Counted from the first letter of the stretch, positions 8,742 to 20,669 are shown. The stretch is 64,000 nucleotides of DNA from Trematomus loennbergii (GCA_012861695.1 JAAOOA010000086.1:3459793-3523792); one strand, 5' to 3'. The notes: generated by a model from the sequence alone, not told the origin. Translations and numbers: made by a program.

Positions 8742-11687
8742 CTATAAAAAGTGTTTAAAATTATGAAACCAGTACCTGCCAGCAAGCCGGTCGTGGAGCT
8801 CATCCTGCTGTTGACTGCTGAGGCTATGGGCGCGCTGATCCATCAGCCAGCCCAACTCAACCTCCAACATCTTACTGCTGTGGTTGTTTGTCAGGGCTCC
8901 TTCTTGACAGCGCTGGAGGATGTTGGGGGGAGAGTTTTTGGGAGAGTATACAGGCTGCCCCTGCCCTCCATTCACAAAAAGTTCTGTCAGCTCCATGTGG
9001 CCGCTCTGCAGCCGGCTGTCGTGGAACCAGCGGGCAATTTCGGCGCGTCCTGTCCGACTCTCCATTTGGCTGATCTCCTCAGGGGAAGGCCACCGCGTTT
9101 GAGCAAAATCGTCCTTGAGGAGGGCCTGGGATCTGCTGTCTGGAGGCACTGAGCAGGAATTAGGGTTGGGGATGGAGGGTGCAATGATGGGCAGGGAATG
9201 CGAGGGAGTCAAAGGGCTTTTAAGATGGCCCACACCAGTGCTTGGCTTGTGAATCCCGTTTAGCTGTAGGGTTTGGTGTTGTTGCTGATGTAGTCGTTCT
9301 TAGTGATGGCAGCAATGCCACCGGTGCCCATCCTCTTAGTGCCCATGGAGTTAAGAAGGGCTTGTTCCAGGTTGTCGCGTAGTGCACGGCGTTCCACAAA
9401 CCAACTCTCGATTTCCTCGTGAGACAAGTTGGTGCTGCCCGCCAGATTATCCACATCATTAAGAGTGGGAAAGCCATTCCTCAAGAAGTTCTCCTCCAGT
9501 ATCTTCAGCTGTTCCGCTGTCTTTCCTTTCATCCTTTCCAACAAGGGGAATTGGGTCAGGACTGAGGACTTTTGATGAAAGTCTGGTTTCAGGACTCCAG
9601 CCAGCTCACCACCATCCAAATGTAGGACACCATTGTGCTGAGCCAGGGAGTTGTGATTGTGGGACCATTTTCCGTCTGTACGAGATGTCCCGTTGGCCTC
9701 TGCCAGAGGATAGAGTACTTTATCTCCTCTGGGGTAGCTGGATTTCCAATCAAATCCTTGTTGCTCTTTTAGTTTCTTGCTATCGAAGGGAAACCCTGGA
9801 ATCTGGGACAGGGCTTTAGTAGGAGCCCGAATTGACTGGATAATGGTTGGCCTTCTTATCTGTTGGCCATTGAGTGGTGGGGAGTTTGGCAGCTTCTGAT
9901 CAGAAGCTGCCAACGCATGAGTATAAAGGTGCTTTTCTTTGGAAGTGATAGGCGAAGTTATAGGAAAAAGTAAAGGGTTTTTAAATGAAGGCGCAAAGAT
10001 AGGCGGAGGAACTATCAAGGGCCTTGATAAAGATTCTGGAAAGACTAGGGAGGGCAGGGACACCACTGGCTTTGTTTTGGTGTTTCCTAACGTAGAGAGA
10101 ATCTTCCCTTTGGACAACAAAGAAGATGATGATGAGGGCGGTGGCATTAAAGGCACAGTTGAGGATGGCCACCTCATCTCAGAGGTGACCAGAGGAACTG
10201 CTACAGGTCTCCTCGTCTCCATTGGAACAGGAGGCGGAGCCATTGGGAGGCGGTCTTTTGGGGGAGGAGGAGGGGAGGAGCCATGAGGCCCCTGTCTTTA
10301 GCATTGCCAGAATGGGGGGCAACTGCCATTATGGGCCGTTTAGCCTCCGGGCCAGACACTGTCATTAGATGTGTTGGCAAAGATCGTTTAATAGCAAGGC
10401 TGGAACCAATTGCAACTTCACCGGAGAAGTTGTGGTGGTGACTACACTCAACCCATTGGACGTAGTGGTCCGGACATAACTTGTGTGTCCGACTGTGGTG
10501 TGGACAAAGGTCTGCTGGGTGGATTTGACAGACGGGTGAGCGGCAGTAAACGTGTGATGTGCAGGAGGGATGGAGCCATTGAACATCTTTTTCCTGGCTT
10601 CTTCCACCTCCTCTGGGGACCAGGTGATGCCTTGCTTCAGCCGCTGGGTAGTGAACCAGACCTTGATCTGATCCTCCGGGTGCTTGGAGGCAGCCGTCAG
10701 CCACGACAGCTCAGCATGCGTTGGGTAAGGGAACTTGTTAAAGGACGTGATTAACGTTAAGTTGTCATCTAAAGAAGGGTTATATTTGGTGGTGTTCAAG
10801 GGAACAGCTATTTTTGGTACAGAGTTAAAGTTAGGCGGACGCTGGAGCATTGGGGTGACATGCGAGAGCCCTTGAAGGATATTGGGTTCGGGGATGATCA
10901 CTGTTCCGTTGATGTTGACTACTGTGATTTGATTCTTCTGAGTCTGGCTCTTCAGTTCCCCCCCTTGATACAGTGACTGGATGTTGTCGGGGGTTTTCAC
11001 TGCGGTTGATATGCATGGTGGAAACTGCAAGCTGCTGTTGCTGTCGTCCTGTTCATTTGACATTTCGCATACAACTGAATTGTCCTTGCCTTCGATTGTC
11101 TGTTCTAAGATAGTTTGATTGTTCATTTTTATCCGCTTGAACTTAAAATTCATCTCGCCCGGGTGCTGGCTCTCGTTGTGCTCTGTGAGCAAGTCAAACT
11201 TCTTGGTGTTGAAGTTGCAGACAGCACAGAGGTACAACGGATTGAGAATGACGTTAGGGTGGCTGGAGTCTACGTGATCTTTAAAGTCATTCAGGTTCTG
11301 TGTAGAAAACGGGCAGTATTTGCATTCATAGCCTCTGGACTCTTTTTTCTGAGACAGCGGGTCAGAGTCCACCTCTTCCCTGTCCTTCTCCTCTATGGTT
11401 TCTTCATCGTCAATGACAGGGGGTTGGTCTTTTTCACTCAACTGCTCCGTTTGTTCTAATGGCTCAGTATTCTGGGTTTCCACTGTTTCTGGAAACGTCT
11501 GCTGGTCTGGTTTCTCTGAGTTCTCCTGCTGGAGGTCTTCTGCAGTTTCAGATGATTCTGATTGTTCTTTTTCTGTCGCATAGTTGTCCGTCAATATTTC
11601 CATATCCATTACCTCATCAGGGTCATCTTGCTCTTCATGCACGACCCGGACCATGCAGGGGGTGGAGGACTTTCTACGACTGGACAT
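8742..11687 (-). CDS. zhx2: Zinc fingers and homeoboxes protein 2-like, frameshifted
   Basis: ZHX proteins are nuclear transcriptional repressors that dimerise and bind DNA through homeodomains. The start at 11687 (MSSRRKSSTPCMV) matches the family's N-terminus and has a good initiation context. An acidic stretch precedes two C2H2 fingers at residues ~120-143 (C122, C125, H138, H143) and ~154-175. Homeodomain 1 lies at ~297-360 and is closest to ZHX2 (FNKFPYPTHAELSWLTAASK). The frame breaks three times, near 10385-10410, 10255-10285 and 9262-9300, each equivalent to one lost base. Downstream segments still encode ZHX2-like sequence: a KRP linker, an eroded homeodomain 2 (~9778-9650), homeodomain 3 (~9535-9355, WFVERR) and homeodomain 4 (~9137-8994, ARWFHDSR). 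The last frame stops at 8742 unless spliced at 8776/8775. It could be a decaying paralogue or a good gene with assembly indels. The family call is firm; intactness is not. Confidence 0.85.
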
Positions 11688-12016
11688 GATGGTTGCTGCT
11701 GGTGGTGTTGATAATGGTTGTGCTGGTGTTGCTGATTGCGTTGAAGATACTGCGGTTTTTGGCTGCTGCTGGTGCTGGCCGAGGACGTCAGTGAGTTGGT
11801 TTATGAAAGGAACTTACTTGGGTGGATTGGAGCTGATGGCTGTGGATACTGGTAGGTGGGTGGAGTTTAATCTCCAGTGTGCAAGTGGGAGGGCGAGAAC
11901 CGGCTGACTGTGCCGGCCCAGGACCGGTTGTGCAGTGGCGTCTCCCGCTCACTGGCAGTGTCAGCTAGCGACCTGGGCGTCATGGGAGGGCATCACAGAC
12001 AGCAGCGGCTTTCAAG
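11688..12016 (-). other. zhx2: 5' UTR part of the zhx2-like coding exon
   Basis: Upstream of the ATG is a CA/CAG-rich untranslated stretch without a competing in-frame start. The exon begins at 12016, just after a strong 3' splice site. A non-coding upstream exon with the whole or most of the coding region in one large exon is the usual ZHX gene layout. The first exon and promoter are not identified in this window. Confidence 0.6.
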
Positions 12017-12046
12017 CTGAGCAGAGACAAACACAGAGAGAGAAAA
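12017..12046 (-). other. 3' splice site (acceptor) before the zhx2-like exon
   Basis: Read on the minus strand, the sequence is a pyrimidine-rich tract (TTTCTCTCTCTG...GTCTCTGCTCAG) ending in CAG at 12019-12017, followed by CTTGAAAGCC. This is a textbook vertebrate acceptor and supports transcription from the minus strand with an upstream intron. Confidence 0.65.
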
Positions 12047-13619
12047 TGACATGTTAATATTGTTTGTGTTCAGTGAACTGAGCTGAAGCCACTTGGGAAA
12101 AGATAGTCATGTTGATATTGTTTGTGTTTGAAGTAATGTGCTGCATTCAACCAGAATAAGACAAAGAACGGGAAAAATGCATGATGGGCAATGACAGAAG
12201 GGTAAAAAATAGATAATTTGCACTTTTGTTAACAGGCAAACTCAGCTTTTGGTTCTGTTTTTTTGAGAGATGTCAGTTCAACCCAGTATAAAGCATAACA
12301 CACATCAACATCAACAGAGATTTTAATTCTCACTGGGGTCAACTGTACCTGACATATGCGCAGTTTTGTACTATTATGAGATTTGAAATAAAAGTTTCTT
12401 CAAAGACAAGTTAGGTGTAAAGTCATACACTTAAAAACCCTGAAAACTTACATTAAATCTTAAGTATTTTTCTACAGCATGAAATACTTTTCACTGAAAT
12501 AGCAGCAGCTTCAAAACAGTTTGGACATTATTCATCAAGAGTTTATACCCTGTTTTTCTGCTTCATCTAGACTGAATGAATCACACTTCCGTCAGAAAAC
12601 ACAGTGAAATACTTTTTGAATATTCATTTTTATATCTGTGGAGAGCAGATTTTGGATTTTGGATTCATGATGTCCCCAGTAAAAAAAAGAAAAAAAATGT
12701 AAGGAAAGAGGTTAAAAGACAGAGCACTGTACGTCAGGAAAATCAGCAGAAGAAGACAGACAGGAAGTAAACACTAACGGGATCAGGAGTAGAAGACAGA
12801 CAGGAAGTAAACCCCAACAGGAACATGGTAAGGGCTATGGCAGTGTGTAAAGACTGGTTCATGGAAAATGTACTTTATTTTCTTAGCGGATAAAACGATG
12901 ACTTTAAGTAAATAAAATAATGTTTAATCAATATGTTGAGTCAAGTCGTTGGTTTATTTAGTATATTAAGCGGAATAATGTGCAACGAGGCGGTCATTAA
13001 TAAAAGCACACAGGGTGACCATTGAGCATGTGATTTTGATCAAATTGAACATTATCCCTCACATATCCGATATTTGTGAGAGAAACTATGTGAGCGCATA
13101 TGGGATAGACATTGATAAATAGATGTTCCATAATAATCTACGCTCTGGGACTGTGGTACTTGTTGAACAACTCTACATCGAAGTTGGGAGGGTTACAGTA
13201 TTGATGAGCAACATGACACTTTACTTGCCCGCCTTTCCACGTTATTTAAAAACCCACGCCAAGTTTTTATTTCCACGCTCGTCTGATCATTAGAGAAACT
13301 TCATCAGGCCCAGCTTCATCAGACACTGGCAGATGACGGCGTCTAGGACAAAGCCGAGGCCAGAAGTTATAAATGAAGCCAGTCTGACTGACAATTTGGA
13401 GCGAAAAGTGCCACTTAATCAGGACACAGTGTTCCAGGCCAATCACATGTAAATGCAATACATTGAAGAGTCCGCAGCAACTACAAAAGACTAAAAGTCT
13501 CCAAACCCCATTAAAAAGACATTAAGCATCTAACAAAGATTCGGGCAAAGACAACTTCACAGGATAATTACCCTGTAATCATGTAATAAGAGAGACTCAG
13601 TGATGAGATCTCCTGACAG
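12047..13619. other. Non-coding (intron or 5' flank of the zhx2-like gene)
   Basis: No exon recognised. A two-copy direct repeat of ~22 bp (AGAAGACAGACAGGAAGTAA) lies at ~12751-12812. The rest is AT-rich unique-looking sequence. Confidence 0.45.
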
Positions 13620-14075
13620 CTATCATCCACACAATGAAGAGCGAGGTGCAAATGGATGGAGAGGCAGAGGAGGAAGAGGGTGGAGGGATAACAGGTTGGA
13701 AGGAATGGGAAAAGAGGAACAAATGAAAGGAACAAATGCAGGTAAAAGAGAGAGAAAGAGTGAATGGGAAACAGTGGAAGTGCAGAGATAAAGGGGTGAG
13801 GAAAAGGGGAGAGTCTAAAAAAGTTCCAAGTTGATGAAAGAAAACAGGCACAAAGCAGAAGACACGTTAAGTAGGCCACGGCCTGGCAGACAGAAAGAGA
13901 GAGAAGACAGTGAAAAGAGAGAAGAAATAGACAAATGAGAAGAGGAAGTAGACAAACGTAAAGAGGGAGGAGGAGAGAGGGCCAGACAAAAAGGAGACAC
14001 AGAGAGGAAAGATGAATAGAAAACAGACGACAGAATCAAGCGCAGATGAAGAGGAGAGGAGGAAGAAAGCATTTA
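13620..14075. repeat. Purine-rich (GA) tract
   Basis: The plus strand is dominated by A and G with AGAGGAAG/GGAGAGA motifs. Both-strand frames across it are low-complexity and are not genes. It is a shorter relative of the tracts at 29398 and 51836. Confidence 0.7.
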
Positions 14076-14759
14076 CATTTGATAGAACATCTTAAAGGAC
14101 ATATCACAAAAAGATAAAATTGGGTTCTGGTGCAGTTTATCAATGCAAAGTTGAAGCTTTGCCCGATCGTTTTGGGGGAGAAACATTTTTTTTTGTGAAA
14201 TAGAAAGCATTTCAACATTTAATTAGTATTGGGCAAGCTGTTATTTGTCCCCTGTGTCTCTTAATGTTGGAAATATTTCATGCTCTCACAGCCTCTATCA
14301 GCTTCTCACCGCCCGCACAGCACAAATATTTTATAGTTTCAGAGAAACGAGAGACCTATTTGAATTTTTGCATTGTGATATGAGGCAGAACAACCCTATG
14401 TTATTATAAATCTTATGCATTTACATTGCTGTTTACTGCATTCTTCAAATAATGAGATTCCAGTAAGCATTTCAATAATTCCGCAGACAAGAGCTGGACA
14501 TGATATATCGTTTAATTGATTGACAGAAAATAAAATTGGTGTCCTAGCCAATTTTAGCTATTAAGCCTTTTGACAACCAACTCAAATCAGAGTCTTCACA
14601 CTTTTGGATTTGCAAAAAAGATGGAAAACGTTCCTAAACCGCATCTCAAAGGGACCCCGAGACACACGGAGTGTTAAACCCAAATATAAAGAGAGCACCA
14701 ACACTGCCATCATTTTTCAAGCATTTCACTGCTCACACTCTCTCCGTCTCTCCAAAACT
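14076..14759. other. AT-rich non-coding DNA
   Basis: No gene, RNA or bounded repeat recognised. Confidence 0.4.
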
Positions 14760-14780
14760 GGGGGGGGGGGGGGGGGGGGG
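14760..14780. repeat. Poly-G run (21 G)
   Basis: Uninterrupted homopolymer immediately upstream of the SINE-like repeat. Such a run is prone to length error in assembly and can form G-quadruplex. Confidence 0.9.
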
Positions 14781-14784
14781 AGCA

Positions 14785-14985
14785 CACATTACATTACATG
14801 TCATTTGTTAGATGCTTTTATCCAAAGCGACTTACATACATTCAGTACTGTGGACAATCCCCACAGGAGCAATTTGGGGTGAAGTGTCTTGCCCAGGGAC
14901 ACACCGACATGCTGACTGCAGTGGGACTCAAACTTGCTATCCCCTGATTCGAAGTCCAGCACTCTATCCACTTAGCACACAACCT
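14785..14985 (+). repeat. Teleost interspersed repeat (SINE-like), copy 2
   Basis: Same block order as 6655-6845: GATGCTTTTATCCAAAGCGA, CAATCCCCACAGGAGCAAT, AAGTGTCTTGCCCAGGGACA. Non-coding. Confidence 0.8.
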
Positions 14986-15214
14986 GAATAATCTCAAAAT
15001 GATTTTAAGGCCTGGATTAAAGTCCTGGATCGGGTCGTAACTTGGAAACAAGAAGACCTGTAGCACTCAGCATCGAGCATCTGACTCTGGCAAGAATGGA
15101 AAGTTGGCATCAAAGTTTGGCCACATTCTTAGGATTGTTAACTGTTTATTCTTCCTTATCTGAATGATACAACTTTTTTAACTCAAGAATATATTGTAAT
15201 CAGGCAAAGCTGTG

Positions 15215-15445
15215 CATTTAAAGAGGACATAATATGACACTGTGACATGTTTCCATGCTTTAATGTTCAAAAAAGTATTTGCGGAAGTAAACAAAGGAGT
15301 CCAATGGAAGCGTTTCAGACTGGGAGAGTGTGTGGGAGAGAAGCACAGGGATTTTAGCCTTTGCAGACCATTAACATGCACTAAAACCTATAGAACACAC
15401 AACAGGAAGGGGAAAGCCAAACAACCACAATAGGGGCCCTTCAAA
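15215..15445 (-). mobile_element. Teleost TTAA-family MITE, copy
   Basis: Reverse orientation relative to 5690. It contains GTGACATGTTTCCATGCTTTA and GCAGACCATTAACATGCACT and ends with an AATAGGGGCCCTTC terminus, the inverse of the family's other end. Length is ~230 bp. Non-coding. Confidence 0.7.
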
Positions 15446-15467
15446 TCATACGTAGAGTCACTAGGCA

Positions 15468-15535
15468 AGGCAAGACAAGTTTATTTATATAGCACCTTTC
15501 AACCCAAGGCAATTCAAAGTGCTTTACAATATGAA
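15468..15535 (+). repeat. Teleost repeat fragment (AGTTTATTTATATAGCACC)
   Basis: The sequence GGCAAGGCAAGACAAGTTTA, then TATATAGCACC and AAAGTGCTTTACA, is a widespread fish interspersed-repeat end. A short fragment with no coding potential. Confidence 0.6.
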
Positions 15536-16313
15536 AAACTATTATACTTTCAAATGACTGTGGTCATAGCTCAAAGGTGATATCTACATTGCTCCTGCAG
15601 ATTTGTATTTACTAAAGCCAGTAATGTTGTTTTCTCTAGACCTCCAGAAAATGTATTGACTTTGCTACACTAAAAAGCAACTGTTTCAGGACCTGTTTGC
15701 TGATTTATGATCATGTCCATTCTGCGCCCACTCCAAGACATTCACTTCTCTGTGGTGGAATTGTATTTCATTCTTCCACAGTGGTGGAAATGATGGTTTC
15801 ACACATCGTCTCTGGTGGTTATCCAGACTTCATAGAGCCACAGCTGAATACGCAACTCTTGTTTGAAGCTTTTGTTAAGTTGCAGAGGATAAAATCAACA
15901 GATTCTGAAAAAGTCAAGGGGGCATATTCAAGCTAAATATATGTTAAGTTGCTCTTAACAGTCTCCATTGACTCCTATTTAGACAAAGTTAAATAGCTTG
16001 CAGCCTCAACCAATACCTAATAAATATTGCAATATCCATTCATATCTTCCACGTTTTCACATGTTTTATTGCTTATAAATACTTTTTCCAGAGATGCAGC
16101 TGCTGCCAGAGATGGCTTGGGAAAAGAGATATAAAACCAGAGGAAAAGGAGTGTAGGAGGAGGTAAAGAGCAGTATAGGAAGAGGTGGAGGGAGACGAGT
16201 GTGCAGGAGCCAAAGAAGAAAGTACTGCAGATCACCAGAAACAGGAGAGGCCAGGAGAGTAGGTGGAGAGACAGAAAGTAGACCAAAAGAGAGATATGGA
16301 AGTACACATCAAG
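15536..16313. other. Non-coding stretch
   Basis: A purine-rich patch lies at 16140-16300. A long minus-strand frame across it is mostly low-complexity and not convincing except for its acidic start, discussed under the piggyBac-like relic. Confidence 0.4.
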
Positions 16314-16384
16314 GGTTAACCCTGTAACCCATATCAAAAATAACCGGCATTGAATATTAATAATATGCTGATGCTCAATCTCAT

Positions 16385-16602
16385 CCTCTTCTTCAAAGTC
16401 ACTGTCAGACTCAGAATTCTCAGAAACCATTCTGAAACCTCTTCCTCTTCCTCTACATCATCATCAAATGGTTCACTCTCTTCCAGAATCATTTGAAGGC
16501 CCTCTGAGCAGAGCATCTTTTGGCCATCTTGATCAGTTGTGATAAGGACCCAAACTGAAGAAGCTTTATTTATTGTGTCCCGCCCCAAATGTGCAGCTGG
16601 GA
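16385..16602 (-). pseudogene. piggyBac-derived N-terminal coding remnant
   Basis: Two overlapping minus-strand frames encode LQMILEESEPFDDDVEEEEE and then NSESDSDFEEEDEIEHQ. A helix of the form ALxMILEES followed by alternating Ser/Asp/Glu blocks is typical of the N-terminus of piggyBac transposases and PGBD proteins. The frame shifts between the two blocks and no DDE-type catalytic region is present. A generic acidic low-complexity frame is the alternative. Confidence 0.35.
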
Positions 16603-16741
16603 TAGAATGTGAACAAAATGAAGATTGGTTCCCGCAAGACATAATGCGGGAATGTGAGAGCAGACAGGTGTCCGTGCTTTAGTTTATCAACAATGTTGCA
16701 ACCTTGTGCTGAATGGCAGGGGCAGAAACACAAAAGTCTCA

Positions 16742-16976
<235 letters not shown>

Positions 16977-16984
16977 ATACAAGG

Positions 16985-17235
16985 GTTAAATGTATATATA
17001 TTAACCTTGCTCACATATCTGTATATATGTACATTGACTAGATCACAGCTTAACTCATTATTTTTGTGTTTTCTATTCATCTTGTTAATACATGTTTATT
17101 CATATTTTGTATTCTTATTACCCCCGTATATATTCCCATGTGTACTATCAGTGATCTTCCTTTTTCTGTTGCTGCTGCTATGACACCTGCATCTCCCTAC
17201 TGAGATCAATAAAGGTTCATACCATCTTATCTTAT
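16985..17235 (+). repeat. Probable LINE 3'-end fragment
   Basis: An AT-rich segment ending in GAGATCAATAAAGG followed by short CATCTTATCTTA repeats. A short tandem tail after AATAAAG is typical of CR1/L2/Rex-type LINE 3' ends. No reading frame is retained. Confidence 0.45.
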
Positions 17236-19514
17236 GAAACGAAGAAATTGGTATAAATGAACAGAAAAGGTTTGGGGGCTGACTGAGAGGAGCTAAGGAT
17301 AGAGAAAATAAGGGGGACGGAGCTTCATGTCGCTGCGGAGGAGCGCTGCCAGCTCCACAAAGAAAGGAAGAAAGGACCCGGCAGTGTCATGTTTTGCTGC
17401 ATCACTGGATCGGCCCCCAGGACCCCGGTCCAACTTCTGGAGAGGGGAGTCATGTGCTGCTCGGCTGCGTCCCATTCGGTCGGGCTCAGCATTGTAATTA
17501 CTTGTACAATATTTGTGTAAAGGGGATTGTTCAGAGCACGATAGCACTTTTGTAATTATGTGGAAAAACAATACAACTGCAGCCGGGACAACAGTGATTT
17601 GCAAGAAGTGCAAATTTGGAGTTTTTCTGAAGACAAACAACATTAGTCCCTTTCTTCTTCTTCCATAATGTCCTGATTTTTCAAGGCCATCAGTAATTTT
17701 AGATAGACATTCAGGACTTTTTCCCCAAAGGATTCCCTTCCTGCTAAATTCTGCCCAAACCAAATTCAGATCAGGATGGGACACTCTAACTTCCTTCTGT
17801 AAGTGACACCAGAGTAACTGGAGTGGATGAGCCCGGGTGAGGCAGAGTTCACTGCAGGATTTACAGACACTGATGAGAGAAAACAGATCAGATTTTCTCC
17901 TCCATCAAGGTCAAAGCCAAGCATCAGTCTAACCACAAACTGTATCCATCTATCTCTCTGACTGCACTGGATCCAATCCAGTTTGCATGTCAAGGCGAAC
18001 AAGGGCATAGCGGAGAGAAAAGGGTGTCAAGAATGCCATAAAACAACTCGGAGATGAAAGAAAGAAGGTAATGAGGAGATATCTTGGGAATGAAATGACA
18101 AATTAGCGAGACAAAAGACAGGTCGGAAGGCGCCAAGTGTGCTAATCGGAGGGGTTATAGACGTTTTACTGGAACAAGGGCAAACTGGAGGGAGGGCAGA
18201 AAAACATTTACAGAAACTAGAAACAAATTCCACCGCTGCTCGTCTTCAGTCACCAGGGATTCTGAATTAGGGTGAATCATAACTCATCCTGAAACCAACG
18301 CTCAAAGATCCGATGCTCTAAATAACACTTCCAGAAATGTACCGATACAATACCTGTGGCCTTTTGAGCCCTCAAAAAATCTGTAACACAAACTATATGT
18401 AAGGACTCAAATAAATTGAACTTTAACTGATGTCATTCTAACACCGTGCTTTAGACTGGGTCACATTTTTTAATTATACCCTAAGTTTTATGAAATTGCA
18501 TGTTTCGATGCATCAGTTGAATATTGGTGTTGTGTACAGATACAGAACAGACAGATCAGAGTAGAAAAAGGCCTCACTGAACATAATGACATGTTTTTAA
18601 TCACTTCCATTTCTCCTCACAAACCAACCTGCTAACACTCTCCTTATTCTCTGTCAGTTCTTTTTTTAACTACAGCTGCTGAAACATGGTTTTCAATTCA
18701 ATGTATCATCAGTTCTCTAAAGAGTCTTTTTAACCAAGCATGTAATCAAATCTATTTTCACCATTGAATGGTTAAAAACAACCAAAACAAAGGCCAGAAA
18801 ATGTGTTCATCAATTGTTCAAACTCATTTGATTGCAACCTATTTAGCATAACACAACGTCCATCATCGGACTGTTGTACACTCGAGTAAAGTCATTATAT
18901 TTTCCCGCACGTAATCGGCTAATAATAATAATAATACAATGAATATAATAATACTAACGTTTACAGCACTGCAAATAAAATGCATTACAGTGCTTTACAT
19001 CAAACACATAAAACCCAACAGTACAATAATGTTTGAATAAGCAGGCAATCATAAGTAAAAAAGGGAAATTACCATAACATAATGAATGAGTACACTGATC
19101 TTTATTCTCAACGTCAAGATCAAAGCGCAGCATAGATCAGTGATTAATCTTTGCAAATAAAGATGAAATTAAAGGACAAATAATAATCAAGCCTTCTGAT
19201 ATAGATAGTTATTATAAAGTGATTTAATAGAAGATACTGATTTTTGCACATTCCTCTATTTTATCGTCCTTCTTATGAGAATCAGGTTCTTCTCAGTTTG
19301 GTGAAAAGTGGGCAGTTGAACAATTGTTTAGTAAGGCAGCTGTTCTATACAAGGTATCAAAAGTGTCATCATAATTGGTGTTTAAGGAAAATTGTAGAAC
19401 CCAAAGTAATATGTCTGAGATGCTTTGATTTGTCCATGTTCAAACAAATATTGGACTTCTGAATAAAAGTGACGGCTTTGGTTGTGAACACCTCCTGTTC
19501 CACAGTAAGAGCCT
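17236..19514. other. Non-coding stretch
   Basis: No gene recognised. A 163-codon minus-strand frame at 17293-17784 lacks any domain, motif or splice context. ATA/TAA triplet repeats lie near 18920-18955, followed by ACAGTGCTTTACATCAAAC, a repeat-like block. The rest is unique-looking AT-rich sequence. Confidence 0.45.
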
Positions 19515-19868
19515 GCGACTGTCACAGTCTGCTCCATCATTCACCAGTAGTTTTCCATTCACCTGTCTCACCTGTTAACCACACACGTTTTTGCTCACTC
19601 TCTTTCTCTACTGCACCCATTAGTCACACCGTTGCCAGATCGTACTTTGACTTCATGCTAGTCTTTCACGCTTTTGTTACCAGATTGCCAACCAGGTTCC
19701 GACCCTGCCTGTCCCTGACCTGCCTGCTCTGCCTGCTGTCTGACCCTGCCTGTACCTACGTTGCCTGCCTCACCTGCTCCCTGACCCTCTGCCCGGCCCT
19801 GACTCACCTTCTGCCTGCTGTCCTCTGGTTCGCTTGCCTGCACGTCATCCGGCTGTTGCTGTTCTGCT

Positions 19869-20669
19869 TAGAGATGTCCCGATCCGATCACGTGATCGGG
19901 GATCGGAGCCGATCACGTGATTTTCAAAAGATCGGAATCGGGAGAAAAATCGGGATTTTTTTTTTTTTTTTAATAATTTTATTTAATGTTACAAAACAAA
20001 AATGACCATGTTCACGTCTTAAAGTCATCCTGAGGCCTTAGTTTTGGTTTAAAATTACACAACATCATGTATGTGTTGCTTCTTTTGGGCTTGTTTTCAT
20101 AGACCTGGTTGCTTATTTCTCTCAAATCTGGCAACAGAGTGGGCAGGGCGCAGTGTCTAATAGTAGCAGTAAGCTAACAAGAGGCTACGTTCAGCTGGTG
20201 CCTCGGGAGTCGGGACAGAGAAAATGTCAGGAGTTTGGAAGTATTATAAAATTGAAAGCGAAAGCGTGTAACAGCCAGATGCAATGTTTGCAAGGCGGAG
20301 GTTCCGCGTGGTGGAAAGAACAGAGCTACGTTCAACACGACCAATCTAATACGCCACCTGAGAAACAAACACCAACAACAACACGACGAGTACACAGCGG
20401 CCACTCAGGTAACGGCACTGAAACAACCGACACTTTCAGAGACTTTTAAAAGGAAAGAGAAACTGCCCCAGAACAGTGAAAAGGCCAAAAAAATAACAGC
20501 CAAGATAGCTGAATTCATCGTGTTGGATGACCAGCCGTTATCTGTTACCTTTTTTTTCTCTTAATGCATTGCATAAAGATCGGATCGGGAAAAATCGGTA
20601 TCGGCAGATTGTCAAAATCAAATGATCGGAATCGGATCGGGAGCAAAAAAGGTGATCGGGACATCCCTA
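19869..20669 (+). mobile_element. Non-autonomous hAT element inside the LTR, 801 bp
   Basis: The inverted ends TAGAGATGTCCCGATC and TAGGGATGTCCCGATC match at 15 of 16 positions. They are flanked by a perfect 8-bp duplication GTTCTGCT (19861-19868 and 20670-20677), the hAT hallmark. The 3' LTR at 23209-23372 preserves the uninterrupted site with a single GTTCTGCT. Subterminal GATCGG repeats are dense at both ends. It retains an N-terminal BED-finger coding remnant. Confidence 0.95.
20224..20553 (+). pseudogene. BED zinc finger remnant of a hAT (ZBED-like) transposase
   Basis: From the ATG at 20224 the frame reads MSGVWKYYKIESESV and stops. In the frame beginning at 20271 it continues as ARCNVCKAEVPRGGK, then NLIRHLRNKH, giving the C-x2-C...H-x5-H spacing of a BED finger with the aromatic WKYY lead-in. 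After that come LKQPTLSETF and an Ile/Ala-rich segment typical of the region following BED in ZBED/hAT transposases. The break at 20269-20270 is a two-base gain or one-base loss. The catalytic RNase-H-like domain is absent. Confidence 0.8.

Noticed and set aside
9939..10286. Plus-strand frames opposite the zhx2-like gene (8751-11907)
   Set aside because: They are antisense shadows of a recognisable ZHX coding sequence.
17293..17784. 163-codon minus-strand frame with a moderately complex sequence
   Set aside because: No family resemblance, no flanking splice signals that I trust. Possibly part of an unclassified repeat.
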